From Bacillota bacterium (GTDB lineage Bacteria > Bacillota > Clostridia > Lachnospirales > Lachnospiraceae), in NCBI GenBank assembly GCA_023421505.1, contig JAEZTJ010000025.1, forward strand, positions 1 to 64,000: a DNA stretch of 64,000 bases, in the 5' to 3' direction. Positions 53,597-63,060 of this stretch are shown piece after piece. Positions within the stretch are counted from its first letter, which is position 1. Each line of letters begins with the position of its first letter. The notes under the pieces were generated by a model. The model searched no databases. It was not told the origin of the DNA and saw only the letters and a list, made by a program, of their open reading frames with translations. The translations under genes were made by a program, and so were the position numbers.

Positions 53597-54072
53597 CCTA
53601 GCACCACCCCTATCCCAATGGCAATTATATATGAAAATATAAAAGCCAGACCATTTCTCAATATTGCAGCCTTTTTACCAAAATACTTAATCTCCAGCGG
53701 TATAGTTACAATTCCAACCATCATCAAAGTTGAAATAAATACAGCAATTTGAATATAACCGGCACCGTTTCTCAAAAGCTGCGCTGCCAACGGAAATGCT
53801 ACGAAACCAGGTATTAGAGTGATAGACCCTGCAATTCCGGCTAAAAGCATACCTAACCAACCTGATTGTTGCCCAATAACCCTTGATATTGTTTGCGGTG
53901 TTAAGACTGAAAGTAAGATTCCTATTATAATCAATATGGATAAAAATTGTGGAAGTATATTTTCAAAGGCCTTCCAGGCTTTTTTTAATGCCATTACTGT
54001 TTTCTTTCTATCCTTAAAAAAGGATAGCCCCAGTAATACAAATGCTAACACGTATAATATTATGGTAAACAT
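53593..54072 (-). CDS. Permease half-protein (DUF318/ArsP-like), first gene
   Basis: A 159-residue membrane protein with about four helices and the paired loop GSITLIPGFVAFPLAAQLLRNG. AGGGGATTCAATGT precedes ATG 54072. Together with the 53060-53596 gene it forms a split permease. Clean gene overlap argues for a natural two-gene form, not a recent frameshift. Confidence 0.8.
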   Translation of the reverse strand: MFTIILYVLAFVLLGLSFFKDRKKTVMALKKAWKAFENILPQFLSILIIIGILLSVLTPQTISRVIGQQSGWLGMLLAGIAGSITLIPGFVAFPLAAQLLRNGAGYIQIAVFISTLMMVGIVTIPLEIKYFGKKAAILRNGLAFIFSYIIAIGIGVVLG

Positions 54073-54182
54073 ACATTGAATCCCCTATCTCTTTTTATTT
54101 TTAGGCCATCTGATGCTAGGACAGGGACCTCTCTCAAAGGATTTTACGGTTTTTATACTATGCAATCCTTTTAAGTTAATAT

Positions 54183-55370
54183 CTATTCCATCATCTCAAT
54201 CCTATATTTGCGAAGCAGTTTTTCTCCCTCTTCCTTGCAATCCGGATAGCTACGCAGCATCGTAGTTATCTCCAGCAAGGCTTCCTCTTTCTGTTTCATA
54301 TTCAGATCTATCCGCTCCCTAAGCTTTTGCCTACGTACATTTAGTCTATGCCGAACCTCTACCATTTCCTTATTTTCAAGGATGGCGGTAGGCTGATATA
54401 TCCAGATTTCTGTATCAGCTATTCCAAAACGTCTAAGTTCACTCATCAAAGCTTTATGATACAGCTCCAGCTGATCTGTATTTTTCTGATACCTTTTTTC
54501 TTCCTCTTTGACCTTCTTATATTCTTCCCAAAGAATTCGAAGCTGCTCATAGTTATTAACCATATATTTTTGATAGATATAATCCAGATAATTTAAGTTA
54601 TTCACTGATTTAATCTTAACCTTATTCATCAGCATAATCTGACGGTTCTGCTTCGCTTTTACCTGTTGTATACTTATTATATTCTTTCTTGCCTCTGTGA
54701 ATATATAAAAAGCAGCAACCATTGCCATGATAACGGTCATGCTAAAAGGTATTATATAATCTGTTTCAGAGCTATTCGAAAGTATGGCAAACAAGGAAAA
54801 AAGGAATACCACAACGATACTAAGCATAATTCCTATCCCCTTTAAGAAGGCCTGTTTACTGATAATATCCTCCTGTTCACGATCTAATCTAATTCTTTCT
54901 TTTTCCAGATGATTAATATCCTGCATAATAGTACTCTGGTATTCTTCACTTTCCTTAATTGCAGAAATCTCCTTTACTAGCTGAGGCTCATACTGCTCTA
55001 GCATACGGTACTGTCTGTCCGAAAGGATCGTACTCTTATTCTGTAGCTTGCCACGTTCCTTTGTAAGACTTATAATCTTAGCAGCTGCATCCTCTAAGGC
55101 TTCTCTTTCCTCTACAGGTATCAAATCAATTTTCTGCATGTCAGTAAGATAAGAGGTGACTGCCTGATATTCAACCTTTGCTTCTTCAACCTGCCTTCCA
55201 CAATCAATTACCGCTTCACAATTATCTTTGATATAACCAATTCTATCTTCCTTCGTATTTAAACGGACAGGACGCTTTGCTTCTTTTTTTCTTTCAATCA
55301 GCTTCTCTTCAATTATATTACTCTCATTGCCTTTTTTCCGTTTCATCGAGAGTTTACTAAATAGTCCCAT
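54183..55370 (-). CDS. Membrane-anchored coiled-coil protein, last gene of the DUF5717/DUF5716 operon
   Basis: The 395-residue protein has a basic N-terminus, a long coiled coil (about 50-175), two adjacent helices (about 178-225: GIGIMLSIVVVFLFSLFAIL and MTVIMAMVAAFYIFTEA), and a second coiled coil (about 230-395). The helical hairpin should insert in the membrane with both coils in the cytoplasm. Unrecognised. It lies 27 bases after the upstream gene and likely provides the membrane attachment of the system. Confidence 0.75.
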   Translation of the reverse strand: MGLFSKLSMKRKKGNESNIIEEKLIERKKEAKRPVRLNTKEDRIGYIKDNCEAVIDCGRQVEEAKVEYQAVTSYLTDMQKIDLIPVEEREALEDAAAKIISLTKERGKLQNKSTILSDRQYRMLEQYEPQLVKEISAIKESEEYQSTIMQDINHLEKERIRLDREQEDIISKQAFLKGIGIMLSIVVVFLFSLFAILSNSSETDYIIPFSMTVIMAMVAAFYIFTEARKNIISIQQVKAKQNRQIMLMNKVKIKSVNNLNYLDYIYQKYMVNNYEQLRILWEEYKKVKEEEKRYQKNTDQLELYHKALMSELRRFGIADTEIWIYQPTAILENKEMVEVRHRLNVRRQKLRERIDLNMKQKEEALLEITTMLRSYPDCKEEGEKLLRKYRIEMME

Positions 55371-55397
55371 TCCTTCAACCTTTCTTACCCCATTTAT

Positions 55398-55808
55398 CTA
55401 TGCTAATATCAACCATTCCTTCGCCTTCTCATAATCATCAATGAATGCATATACAAAGGTATGTCTATGTTCTTTTAATAAGCTTTTTATCAGTTTTTTA
55501 TCTGCTTTGCAAAGCCCAACGAATACAAGTTTTAAGATAACACGCTCTATTCCCGTAAGGCCTTTTATGATAAGCTCTGCAATTTCTAAATCCACTAAGG
55601 TATTACACAAATTCACCGCTATAAAAGCAGGATAGGATGGCCTTTTCATATATTCCATGTCCTTGGTAAACTTCTCCATTACAATATCTTTATAAACTGA
55701 CAGTGAATCTAATTGCTCGAACCATATTTCTCCTCCGCAGTAAGCCAGCTTCATAGATTCCTTGATAATCAGTTCTTCTCTGGGTATAACTTTAACATTT
55801 GTTTTCAT
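55398..55808 (-). CDS. Small soluble protein of the DUF5717/DUF5716 operon
   Basis: The 136-residue protein alternates strands and helices (VYKDIVMEKFTKDMEYM, AFIAVNLCNTLVDLEIAELIIKGLTGIERVILKLVFVGL, HTFVYAFIDDYEKAKEWLI), a pattern reminiscent of STAS-like or anti-sigma-antagonist folds, which is only a visual impression. Its ATG begins one base after the stop of the upstream gene, so translation is coupled. No family recognised. Confidence 0.7.
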   Translation of the reverse strand: MKTNVKVIPREELIIKESMKLAYCGGEIWFEQLDSLSVYKDIVMEKFTKDMEYMKRPSYPAFIAVNLCNTLVDLEIAELIIKGLTGIERVILKLVFVGLCKADKKLIKSLLKEHRHTFVYAFIDDYEKAKEWLILA

Positions 55809-55809
55809 A

Positions 55810-56640
55810 TCAACTCTGTCTTACCTTATCCTTCCATTCTTCTATCATTTTATTCACCGCATGATAAAATTCACTCATTTTACCCTGTGCCTTCATTTCA
55901 CTTAACTGCCTGACTTCCTTCATCATTTTTGAGTCTTCTGCTGCTTTTTCTGCCTTTTGAAGAAATTCCCTAATCCTTTCATTTATTTCAGGACTTATCT
56001 CTAATTCTTCGGCTATATCCTGGTAGGCTGTTTTATTATTACACAAAAGCAGAGTGTAGAGATATTGCTTTAAGCTCTCCTCCCGGTGGTTACGTTCATA
56101 GGCCTGACCAAAAAGTTTTGAGGCTTCCTTAAGTCCTGTTATATGCACCTTTGCTACAGCCAGATTATGATAAAGATCTCCATATTCCTCCGGTGTGAGC
56201 TGCGCAGCCTCTCTTGAATTAATAATCTTTATGTATTCTGTTGCCGCCTTAGAATATTGACCAGCTTTCAGATAGCAGCCAGCCTTAATTACATTCCTTT
56301 TTACCATTGGCATACCGATTATCTCATCAAGAAGCTTTAGAACACTCTTAATCTCATACTCTGTAAAATAATCCGTACTGCATAGCAACACGGTTACCAT
56401 AGTCTTCATATCAGATTGCTGTTTTTTCAGAATACGAAGCTTATCTGCTCTCTCCTTAAGCTTTAACTGTGTATCAATGAAATCAAATAAGGAATCACAG
56501 AACATATCCTCCTCAATAATATAAACATTATGATAAAGATAGTAACAGAGCTCTTCCATAGTATATATTCTAATGCCTGTCTGTGTAAATATATATGGTA
56601 TTTTCGTTCTGGCACCACTGCATAATATCAGTTTTCCCAT
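55810..56640 (-). CDS. Helical-repeat (TPR-like) protein of the DUF5717/DUF5716 operon
   Basis: About 276 residues. The N-terminal 60 (LILCSGARTKIPYIF, then YTMEELCYYLYHNVYIIEED) form a compact domain; the rest is TPR-like helices (GQYSKAATEYIKIINSREAAQL, EEYGDLYHNLAVAKVHI, KEASKLFGQAYERN) ending in a coiled tail. ATG 56640 follows GGAGGTTTAC and is preferred over ATG 56652. TPR domains often bridge to Hsp70-type proteins, and the next gene upstream encodes one. Confidence 0.75.
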   Translation of the reverse strand: MGKLILCSGARTKIPYIFTQTGIRIYTMEELCYYLYHNVYIIEEDMFCDSLFDFIDTQLKLKERADKLRILKKQQSDMKTMVTVLLCSTDYFTEYEIKSVLKLLDEIIGMPMVKRNVIKAGCYLKAGQYSKAATEYIKIINSREAAQLTPEEYGDLYHNLAVAKVHITGLKEASKLFGQAYERNHREESLKQYLYTLLLCNNKTAYQDIAEELEISPEINERIREFLQKAEKAAEDSKMMKEVRQLSEMKAQGKMSEFYHAVNKMIEEWKDKVRQS

Positions 56641-56671
56641 GTAAACCTCCATGAACCGATTTGTTTATATA

Positions 56672-57949
56672 TTAAAATTCTATCGTATATTCCGCCACCT
56701 GACCGGACCCCTGATAAAAGTCTCCAAAGCCTAGGTCTGTAACAGTTATAAGACAGGTATGCTTGTCTTTACAGGTGATATGTAGTATTAGTCTTGTCAT
56801 CCGCTCGGGTCGTTTCGGGAATTGATCAATTGTAAGGATTTCTCTAGTTGTCGCTCTGGACATAATATTTAACGTATTTATTTCAAGTTCAGCTTTACCC
56901 TCAGGGATTACTTCTATGCTTCTATCCACTTCATACCAGTTATCGCCTGCCTGTAGTATCGGCAGTTCCTTATATGCTGTATCACAGTATACCCGCAGTG
57001 TCACATTACTGCTAAGCATATCGTCACTCAAAAGCAGGTATTCTTCCAATTTTTTATCTCCTGATAATTCCCTGGCAGCATAGCAGGCTCCTTTGGTATA
57101 TAAATTCTGTCCTACGAATACTCTTCTTCCCACACATAACCTTCTAATCACTTCGTCAGCCCAGCCACCCTCAAAGCCCATGCCGGTAAAGTATAGTGTC
57201 GTAATTGTCTGTTTGTATAATACCGTATTCGCAAGATTTTCAAAAATATAGGCGGGGTTAGCACCCGACGGATCAATCAATCTATCTTTTAGCATATTCA
57301 TATTGAGCGTATCGGTAAGCTCCTTCTTGATTAATCCTGCTATCATAGGCTTTACTCTTCGGTTTACAGTCATCTGATAGTAACTAAGACCTTCCTCAGT
57401 AAAATCAAACAAGCCGACATCATTCATCCAGAGTACTTTATCCTGACTCAGTGCATAATATAAATAGGCTCCAGCATGATTTATAACAAACGCCCGATCC
57501 TTTTCGAGCCCCAATAAGGATAGCGCTTCATATATCTTATCTACCAAGCTAGGTTCGGCATTTCGTACGGTTACAACAAGCTTTGTAATCGGCTCGGTAG
57601 GAAAGTAATTCTTAATTAACATCAAGGTTTTGCGTAAGTATTTCTCCAGTAAGGCAACCCCCGAATATTCTTTACCAAGTAGCTCTACTTTCTGTGACAA
57701 TTGCGCTTTCTTAAGCAGCTGCTCCACGAGAATTCCTTCTCCATTCTTTGCGCAGGCAATCGCATCCTTTCCAAACAACCATTGCTTCGTTTCATTTTTC
57801 ATACAAAGCACAGTCGGAAGCAGATAGTCGTCCTCCCCCTCACGTACACTGATGGGTACCGGCTCCATCGATTTATAACTAAAGCAGCTAATTTGCGCAT
57901 AATCTTCACATAAATCATAGCCAACTATTAATTTTTTGGATGCATCCAT
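56672..57949 (-). CDS. DUF5716 protein with Hsp70/actin-like (ASKHA) fold
   Basis: The 425-residue protein shows Hsp70-like landmarks: an N-terminal phosphate-1-like strand IVGYDLCEDYAQIS (about 9-22), a connecting segment LVVTVRNAEP, a phosphate-2-like MNDVGLFDFTEEG (about 175), and an adenosine-site-like TGMGFEGGWADEVIRRL with KGACYAAREL (about 254-296). The last ~110 residues are beta-rich, like a shortened substrate domain. The classical DLGTT threonine pair is absent, so ATP hydrolysis may be weak or lost. GGAGGTAGCAG precedes ATG 57949. Confidence 0.82.
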   Translation of the reverse strand: MDASKKLIVGYDLCEDYAQISCFSYKSMEPVPISVREGEDDYLLPTVLCMKNETKQWLFGKDAIACAKNGEGILVEQLLKKAQLSQKVELLGKEYSGVALLEKYLRKTLMLIKNYFPTEPITKLVVTVRNAEPSLVDKIYEALSLLGLEKDRAFVINHAGAYLYYALSQDKVLWMNDVGLFDFTEEGLSYYQMTVNRRVKPMIAGLIKKELTDTLNMNMLKDRLIDPSGANPAYIFENLANTVLYKQTITTLYFTGMGFEGGWADEVIRRLCVGRRVFVGQNLYTKGACYAARELSGDKKLEEYLLLSDDMLSSNVTLRVYCDTAYKELPILQAGDNWYEVDRSIEVIPEGKAELEINTLNIMSRATTREILTIDQFPKRPERMTRLILHITCKDKHTCLITVTDLGFGDFYQGSGQVAEYTIEF

Positions 57950-57982
57950 CTATCTGCTACCTCCACTCCATGATATTTTATC

Positions 57983-60900
57983 TTACTCTATCTGTTTAAA
58001 ACAGAGGGATATCATATATTCTCTCTTAGCATATTCCTTAAACATACCAAGCAACGTAGCTTCATCCTTCATTTCCATCGACATAAGCATCAGATTGATA
58101 TGATTGTAATTAGAATCCTCTTCCTGTGGCGCCCCGCAATCATAGTTAATGTTAAGACTCTCTGTTATATTCGTTTCCTCTCCGGCCTCTTCCGTAATAT
58201 AATATTGCAGCTCCTCATGATAAAATAAGATAAATTCCTTTGTATGGATACCCATAAAGGTGTTAGGTAATCGCTCAGTGATATATTCCCGGTTCTTTCG
58301 TCCAGACAACCGATAGTGAATGTACATCTGCTTTTTAGGGTCTGCGTGATAGCTAATGTACAGCTTATCGATAATCCGGTCAGGCAAAGATAATTGATTT
58401 TGATATTGTAAGTAAAATGGTAGGATGATATCTCTCCTTACCAGTCTCTGGATATTATACTCCGCGAAAAGGTAATCATTTTCTGACAAATCACCATCCT
58501 CTGCATGATATTTTAACCAAGCAAGTAGGCAGATATCATTTTCCTCATAAAAAAGCTCCCTCTTCATGACCTTGAACAATTCCTGAGCAATAACCTGATT
58601 ATGTACAAGATATCGATACGCATAATAAGAAAGAAAGGCTCTTACAAGGAGATGATTTGTTACTTCTTTATAATAGGTATTAAATACAAGAAAGCTGTCT
58701 TCAATGTAGCTTTCAGCAAATAGCATCTGAGTAAGAAGTCTTTCCTCCAGCATATGACATGCAAGCTCAAACCCCTTTGCTGCCTGCCATAGTAAAAACA
58801 TCTCTCTTGTTGTGCCTGCAAAATATTTAACCAGATAGCTTAAAACCATCTCATCATATTTACCGTGAGTAAATACATAATAGCAGAGGTTTAAAATATA
58901 ATCCTGCTTTTTCTCTGTATCGAGGTTCTTCATTAAACCAGAGCAAAGCTTTACCAGTCTGTTAACTGATATACCATCAAAGCCATAGAGTTCAAGTGCG
59001 GTCAGTGCTTTTTTATAAAAACCCCTGATTAACATATATTCTATATATCGAATTCTTTCATTTGCTTTGATTTTATCTAAATCTATCTGATCCAGATAAT
59101 TCTCTAGCAGTTCATCATAATAATTTTCATAGCAATAATCAATTAGGCTCTGCAGACAACAGGTAACATAATCCTTTGATAGTCCTTCTATCTCGAGAGC
59201 CCTTTTTCTAACTTGTATGGAAGCATCATTTAATATGCGTAAGTTCTCGTACCGATCACATAAATGAAGCAACAACATCGTATGATTACTGTATTCTATA
59301 CAATAATTTTCATACTCCTCTGCATTTAAGTACGGCTTGATGCTGTATTCCACAGAATCCACATATCGATTGCCAAAGCTGTCAAATAGAAAGATTACTG
59401 CACTACTGGTATATAGATTAATCTGCGTTCTGTTATCTCTCAGTTGAACTATTTCTTCTGTACCAAGCTCTTTATGTGTTACAATAACACCTGCTATAGC
59501 CGGGTTATTTAAGATAAGCTCATGCCGGAATAGTACATAGGGTAAATGCTTATATTCCTTGGGCCCGAATACGCCGCTACTAAAAAACTCCCGATATAAA
59601 ATGGCTAGATCTTCGCTGATATTATGACTCTCCAGCATTTTGAGAGCGAAAACCTCCATCTTTTTATAGTAAGAGCGGTATACCGGCTCATTACTTTCTT
59701 TATTTTTAATTACGCTTGCATAAAGAAAAGCCTTCTTAACATCATTTAAACTACTATTATAAATAAAATATAGAAGTACAGGCTTTGCAATCTTGTCCTG
59801 CTGCTCCCTGCTGATAGCACACATATAATACTCATAAAGCTCTGTGATCTTTAGCTGTGCCTCTACACCAAGTCGATACCATTCGAAGTATTTCTCCGAT
59901 TTCTTCATGCCCTTTATCAGAATACAGCAAATAGCACAAAGCGTATCAATACTTCCGAATTCATCATAAAGCCGTACTAAACTGATAAAAACAACCTTAT
60001 GAAAGGTCTTTCTTTTTATTGCTTGGTAGGTGTATTGCTTTGCAGCTTCTTTCGCTAATATATAGTTCCTTATTCCATAATGAAAACATTGGATCTCAAA
60101 ATCAGATAGTTCACGTAGAAGATAAGGCTCTTCATTAAAAATACATACTGCTTCATAATAAAGTATTGGACTTCGACAGCCTAATTCAAACTGTTCCTTG
60201 ATATCAGAGAGCTTTTTTGCTTTATTCTTATCATAGACTGAATCTGTATATAGTAGAAACCATAGCAGTCTCCAATCCTTATAGCCATTTGTATATAATT
60301 TGCGTATTCTGTCAGCTGTATTCTTGACGGTTATTTCATCCTTATAATATAAAGCCTTCAAATATAGAAAGGTGCAATATTCTATTATGGATTTATCTTT
60401 TAAAATCACTTCATCTTTCTCTAGATCTGATAATAATTCTTCCGCAAGCTGATTCTTACCCGATATGATTGCAAGATGAGTTTTCAATAAATCCTTTGTA
60501 AAGCTTACTTCCGGTCCGGGAAGTCTTCTTTGTATCTCTTTTGTTTCTTCAATATAATCTGCTAATCCTATACGGTTTAACCGAAAATCTAAATACGTAT
60601 CGGTCAGATCATATTTTAAATTATGTTTTTTGCGGTTCTTGATTGCTTTATTATTTATTTTATTATATTTACATAGAACAGAAACGGTAATCGTCTGATA
60701 TACTGTCCTAATATAGATATGTCCATAATTATTACCCCTTCCTAAAAGACTTGGATTAATGCTATAGGAGATTTGATGGGTATTACCAATAAATCGATCC
60801 GCCCATAAAAATTTCTGGTCTAATTGAAGGAAGGGTACATCCGTACTTACCCTGATTTCTGCATACCCCCAATGATTTTTGGTAAGCGTAAGCTTATCTA

Positions 60901-61528
60901 GGATACCTTCACCGGTAACTTCATACTCTGCCTGTGTTTTATCTATACTAAGCCTGATTGCGGCTTTTTTGCGGATGGAAATTAAGAATTCCTCCAAGGC
61001 CTGGCTGGTGGAAATACTCTTTAACAGATTTTTATATATCACTTGAAATCGTTCTTCCTCTGCTAAAAATACCTGTTCAAAATCCTCCGATTTGAATACC
61101 TTTTTTGCTTCGGACCAATCCATTCTGGCCAGGTTTGCAAATTGAAATAAATCCTTTATCTTCCCCAAAGAAGATAAATAATAGGGCTCTTCCATCTGGA
61201 CAGTAAAGGGCAGAGTAAATTCTCTGCAATCACTAATGATATTAAACTCTCCATTCACTTCAGTTCCGGCTACTAGTGAAGCCGCATCAAAGCAATAAGC
61301 TATCGTACATTCAACCGCATCAAAGGAGGCCGGTTTTAACTCCATATATTGGCAGTTCGAAGTAACATATCCCTTCATCTGCCTTCCGATACTGTTACTA
61401 ATAATAAAGCTACCCTCATAGCTTTTACCGGCTTCTACCGTTATTCTTATTTCTTCCTCGGAAAGACAAATAAAAGGAAGCTCATATTCAAAATCACCTT
61501 TTGAAAAACGCTCTATTTTTTCCTTCAA
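57983..61528 (-). CDS. DUF5717 giant beta-sandwich plus helical-solenoid protein
   Basis: The 1181-residue protein has about 300 N-terminal residues of beta-sandwich character (two repeats: EIRITVEAGKSYEGSFIISN and YAEIRVSTDVPFLQLDQKF), about 700 residues of TPR-like helical solenoid rich in Tyr and Lys, and a final beta-rich part. There is no signal peptide or membrane segment. Start codon is TTG (61526-61528) behind GAGGTGACTAAAG. It is the first gene of the five-gene operon and pairs with the ASKHA-fold protein 33 bases downstream. Function unknown. Confidence 0.85.
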   Translation of the reverse strand: MKEKIERFSKGDFEYELPFICLSEEEIRITVEAGKSYEGSFIISNSIGRQMKGYVTSNCQYMELKPASFDAVECTIAYCFDAASLVAGTEVNGEFNIISDCREFTLPFTVQMEEPYYLSSLGKIKDLFQFANLARMDWSEAKKVFKSEDFEQVFLAEEERFQVIYKNLLKSISTSQALEEFLISIRKKAAIRLSIDKTQAEYEVTGEGILDKLTLTKNHWGYAEIRVSTDVPFLQLDQKFLWADRFIGNTHQISYSINPSLLGRGNNYGHIYIRTVYQTITVSVLCKYNKINNKAIKNRKKHNLKYDLTDTYLDFRLNRIGLADYIEETKEIQRRLPGPEVSFTKDLLKTHLAIISGKNQLAEELLSDLEKDEVILKDKSIIEYCTFLYLKALYYKDEITVKNTADRIRKLYTNGYKDWRLLWFLLYTDSVYDKNKAKKLSDIKEQFELGCRSPILYYEAVCIFNEEPYLLRELSDFEIQCFHYGIRNYILAKEAAKQYTYQAIKRKTFHKVVFISLVRLYDEFGSIDTLCAICCILIKGMKKSEKYFEWYRLGVEAQLKITELYEYYMCAISREQQDKIAKPVLLYFIYNSSLNDVKKAFLYASVIKNKESNEPVYRSYYKKMEVFALKMLESHNISEDLAILYREFFSSGVFGPKEYKHLPYVLFRHELILNNPAIAGVIVTHKELGTEEIVQLRDNRTQINLYTSSAVIFLFDSFGNRYVDSVEYSIKPYLNAEEYENYCIEYSNHTMLLLHLCDRYENLRILNDASIQVRKRALEIEGLSKDYVTCCLQSLIDYCYENYYDELLENYLDQIDLDKIKANERIRYIEYMLIRGFYKKALTALELYGFDGISVNRLVKLCSGLMKNLDTEKKQDYILNLCYYVFTHGKYDEMVLSYLVKYFAGTTREMFLLWQAAKGFELACHMLEERLLTQMLFAESYIEDSFLVFNTYYKEVTNHLLVRAFLSYYAYRYLVHNQVIAQELFKVMKRELFYEENDICLLAWLKYHAEDGDLSENDYLFAEYNIQRLVRRDIILPFYLQYQNQLSLPDRIIDKLYISYHADPKKQMYIHYRLSGRKNREYITERLPNTFMGIHTKEFILFYHEELQYYITEEAGEETNITESLNINYDCGAPQEEDSNYNHINLMLMSMEMKDEATLLGMFKEYAKREYMISLCFKQIE

Positions 61529-61650
61529 CTTTAGTCACCTCGAGTATTTTCTTCTTTTTGTGAAGCATTGCTTTTTAGGGGAAATAGGATATAATATGTA
61601 ATTATAATTCAATCATTAAAAAAAATCTAGTAGCTATAGGAGGAAGTCCT

Positions 61651-62748
61651 ATGATAAAACATTCAGATCATTTTCACGGAAGTGATTTAGAGACAATCGA
61701 AAAAATTTACGGTATAAAAAAGGAGGACATAGTAAGCTTTTCAGCCAATGTTAATCCTCTCGGAATATCTCCCAAGCTCAAATCCACCCTGGCTGAACGT
61801 ATTGATGCCATCATGAGTTATCCTGACCGGGAATATACGAACCTTCGTAAGCGCATTGCTGAATATGTCCGTACCGATTTAGAAAATATCATCGTGGGAA
61901 ATGGATCTACTGAGTTGATTTCCCTGTTTATACAAATTAAGCGTCCGAAAAAAGCGCTCATAATTGGACCGACCTACTCGGAATATGAACGTGAGATTTC
62001 CTTAGGCGGAGGTGCTGCCCGTTATTACAGACTAGAGGAGGAGAATGATTTTGCTCTTGATATCCAAAAGCTGGAGACAGAGCTAACTAAAGATGTAGAT
62101 CTTCTTGTAATCTGTAATCCAAACAATCCAACCTCTACGGCTATCGCGAGAACTGACATGCGTAAAATACTAGATATCTGTAAGCAGAAGGGTATCTTTG
62201 TCATGGTTGACGAAACCTATGTGGAATTTGCAGAGGATGTTCAAAAGATAACCTCCGTACCGCTTACAAGCTATTATAACAATATCATAATTTTAAGAGG
62301 AATCTCAAAATTCTTTGCCGCTCCAGGCCTGCGTCTTGGTTATGCAATCTGCGGTAACACAGACTTATTAAAAGAAATTAATCAAAGGAAGAATCCCTGG
62401 ACCATCAACAGTCTGGCTGCTATCGCAGGAGAGATTATGTTCTCGGACGAACAATATATTAAGGATACAAGGAATTTGATTGCAGGTGAAAGAACCCGTA
62501 TCTGCAGTATACTTAGCACCTGTAAGAACCTTCATTATTATGTACCTACAGCCAATTTTATTCTGGTAAAGATCTTAAAGGAAGAGGTTACTTCTATGGA
62601 TCTTTTTGAGGCGGCCATTAGAAAAGGTCTTATGCTGCGAGATTGCTCCACCTTCCCCTTCTTAAATAATAAATTTATCCGCTTCTGCTTTATGAAGCCT
62701 GAATTCAATGATACACTACTTAATGTGATACTTGAAGCGCTAAATTAA
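61651..62748 (+). CDS. Histidinol-phosphate/threonine-phosphate-type PLP enzyme
   Basis: The 365-residue fold-type I PLP enzyme has SFSANVNPLG near the start, NGSTELI, CNPNNPTSTAI, VDETYVEFAE, the PLP lysine in RGISKFFAAPGLRLGY and the late arginine in FIRFCF. It is between HisC (histidinol-phosphate aminotransferase) and CobD (L-threonine-O-3-phosphate decarboxylase); HGSD/SFSANVNPLG leans to the CobD side. No his or cob genes are adjacent. TAGGAGGAAGTCCT precedes ATG 61651. Confidence 0.82.
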   Translation: MIKHSDHFHGSDLETIEKIYGIKKEDIVSFSANVNPLGISPKLKSTLAERIDAIMSYPDREYTNLRKRIAEYVRTDLENIIVGNGSTELISLFIQIKRPKKALIIGPTYSEYEREISLGGGAARYYRLEEENDFALDIQKLETELTKDVDLLVICNPNNPTSTAIARTDMRKILDICKQKGIFVMVDETYVEFAEDVQKITSVPLTSYYNNIIILRGISKFFAAPGLRLGYAICGNTDLLKEINQRKNPWTINSLAAIAGEIMFSDEQYIKDTRNLIAGERTRICSILSTCKNLHYYVPTANFILVKILKEEVTSMDLFEAAIRKGLMLRDCSTFPFLNNKFIRFCFMKPEFNDTLLNVILEALN

Positions 62749-62888
62749 TAATTCTTGTATCGTAAATCTGTATATTCCTACTCGGTATATTAAAGGGTAA
62801 GCTTCGTTTCAATTTTTATTCTTGAAACTATTGCTTTCCCTTTTTCTTATTATTTAGAATATTTAGGAAAGATTTATAATTTGTAATC

Positions 62889-62941
62889 TTGACAGGACAC
62901 AGATGTGTGCTTATAATACCATTTAGTTAGGCACCTAATTA
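62889..62941 (+). promoter_or_regulatory. Consensus promoter with MarR-type operator
   Basis: TTGACA (62889-62894), 17 bases, TATAAT (62912-62917), a perfect sigma-A consensus. The palindrome tagttaggcacctaatta (62924-62941) covers the expected transcription start. A MarR-family gene begins at 63061, so autorepression is likely. Confidence 0.8.
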
Positions 62942-63060
62942 TTTTTATTATTACAAACTAAGCATAGGAATGCGTGTCTAAAAATACTATATACGATACC
63001 TCGACATCATAATGGATCTATCATGCTCTGTATACAGGTACCAACATTAAGGAGGAGTTT

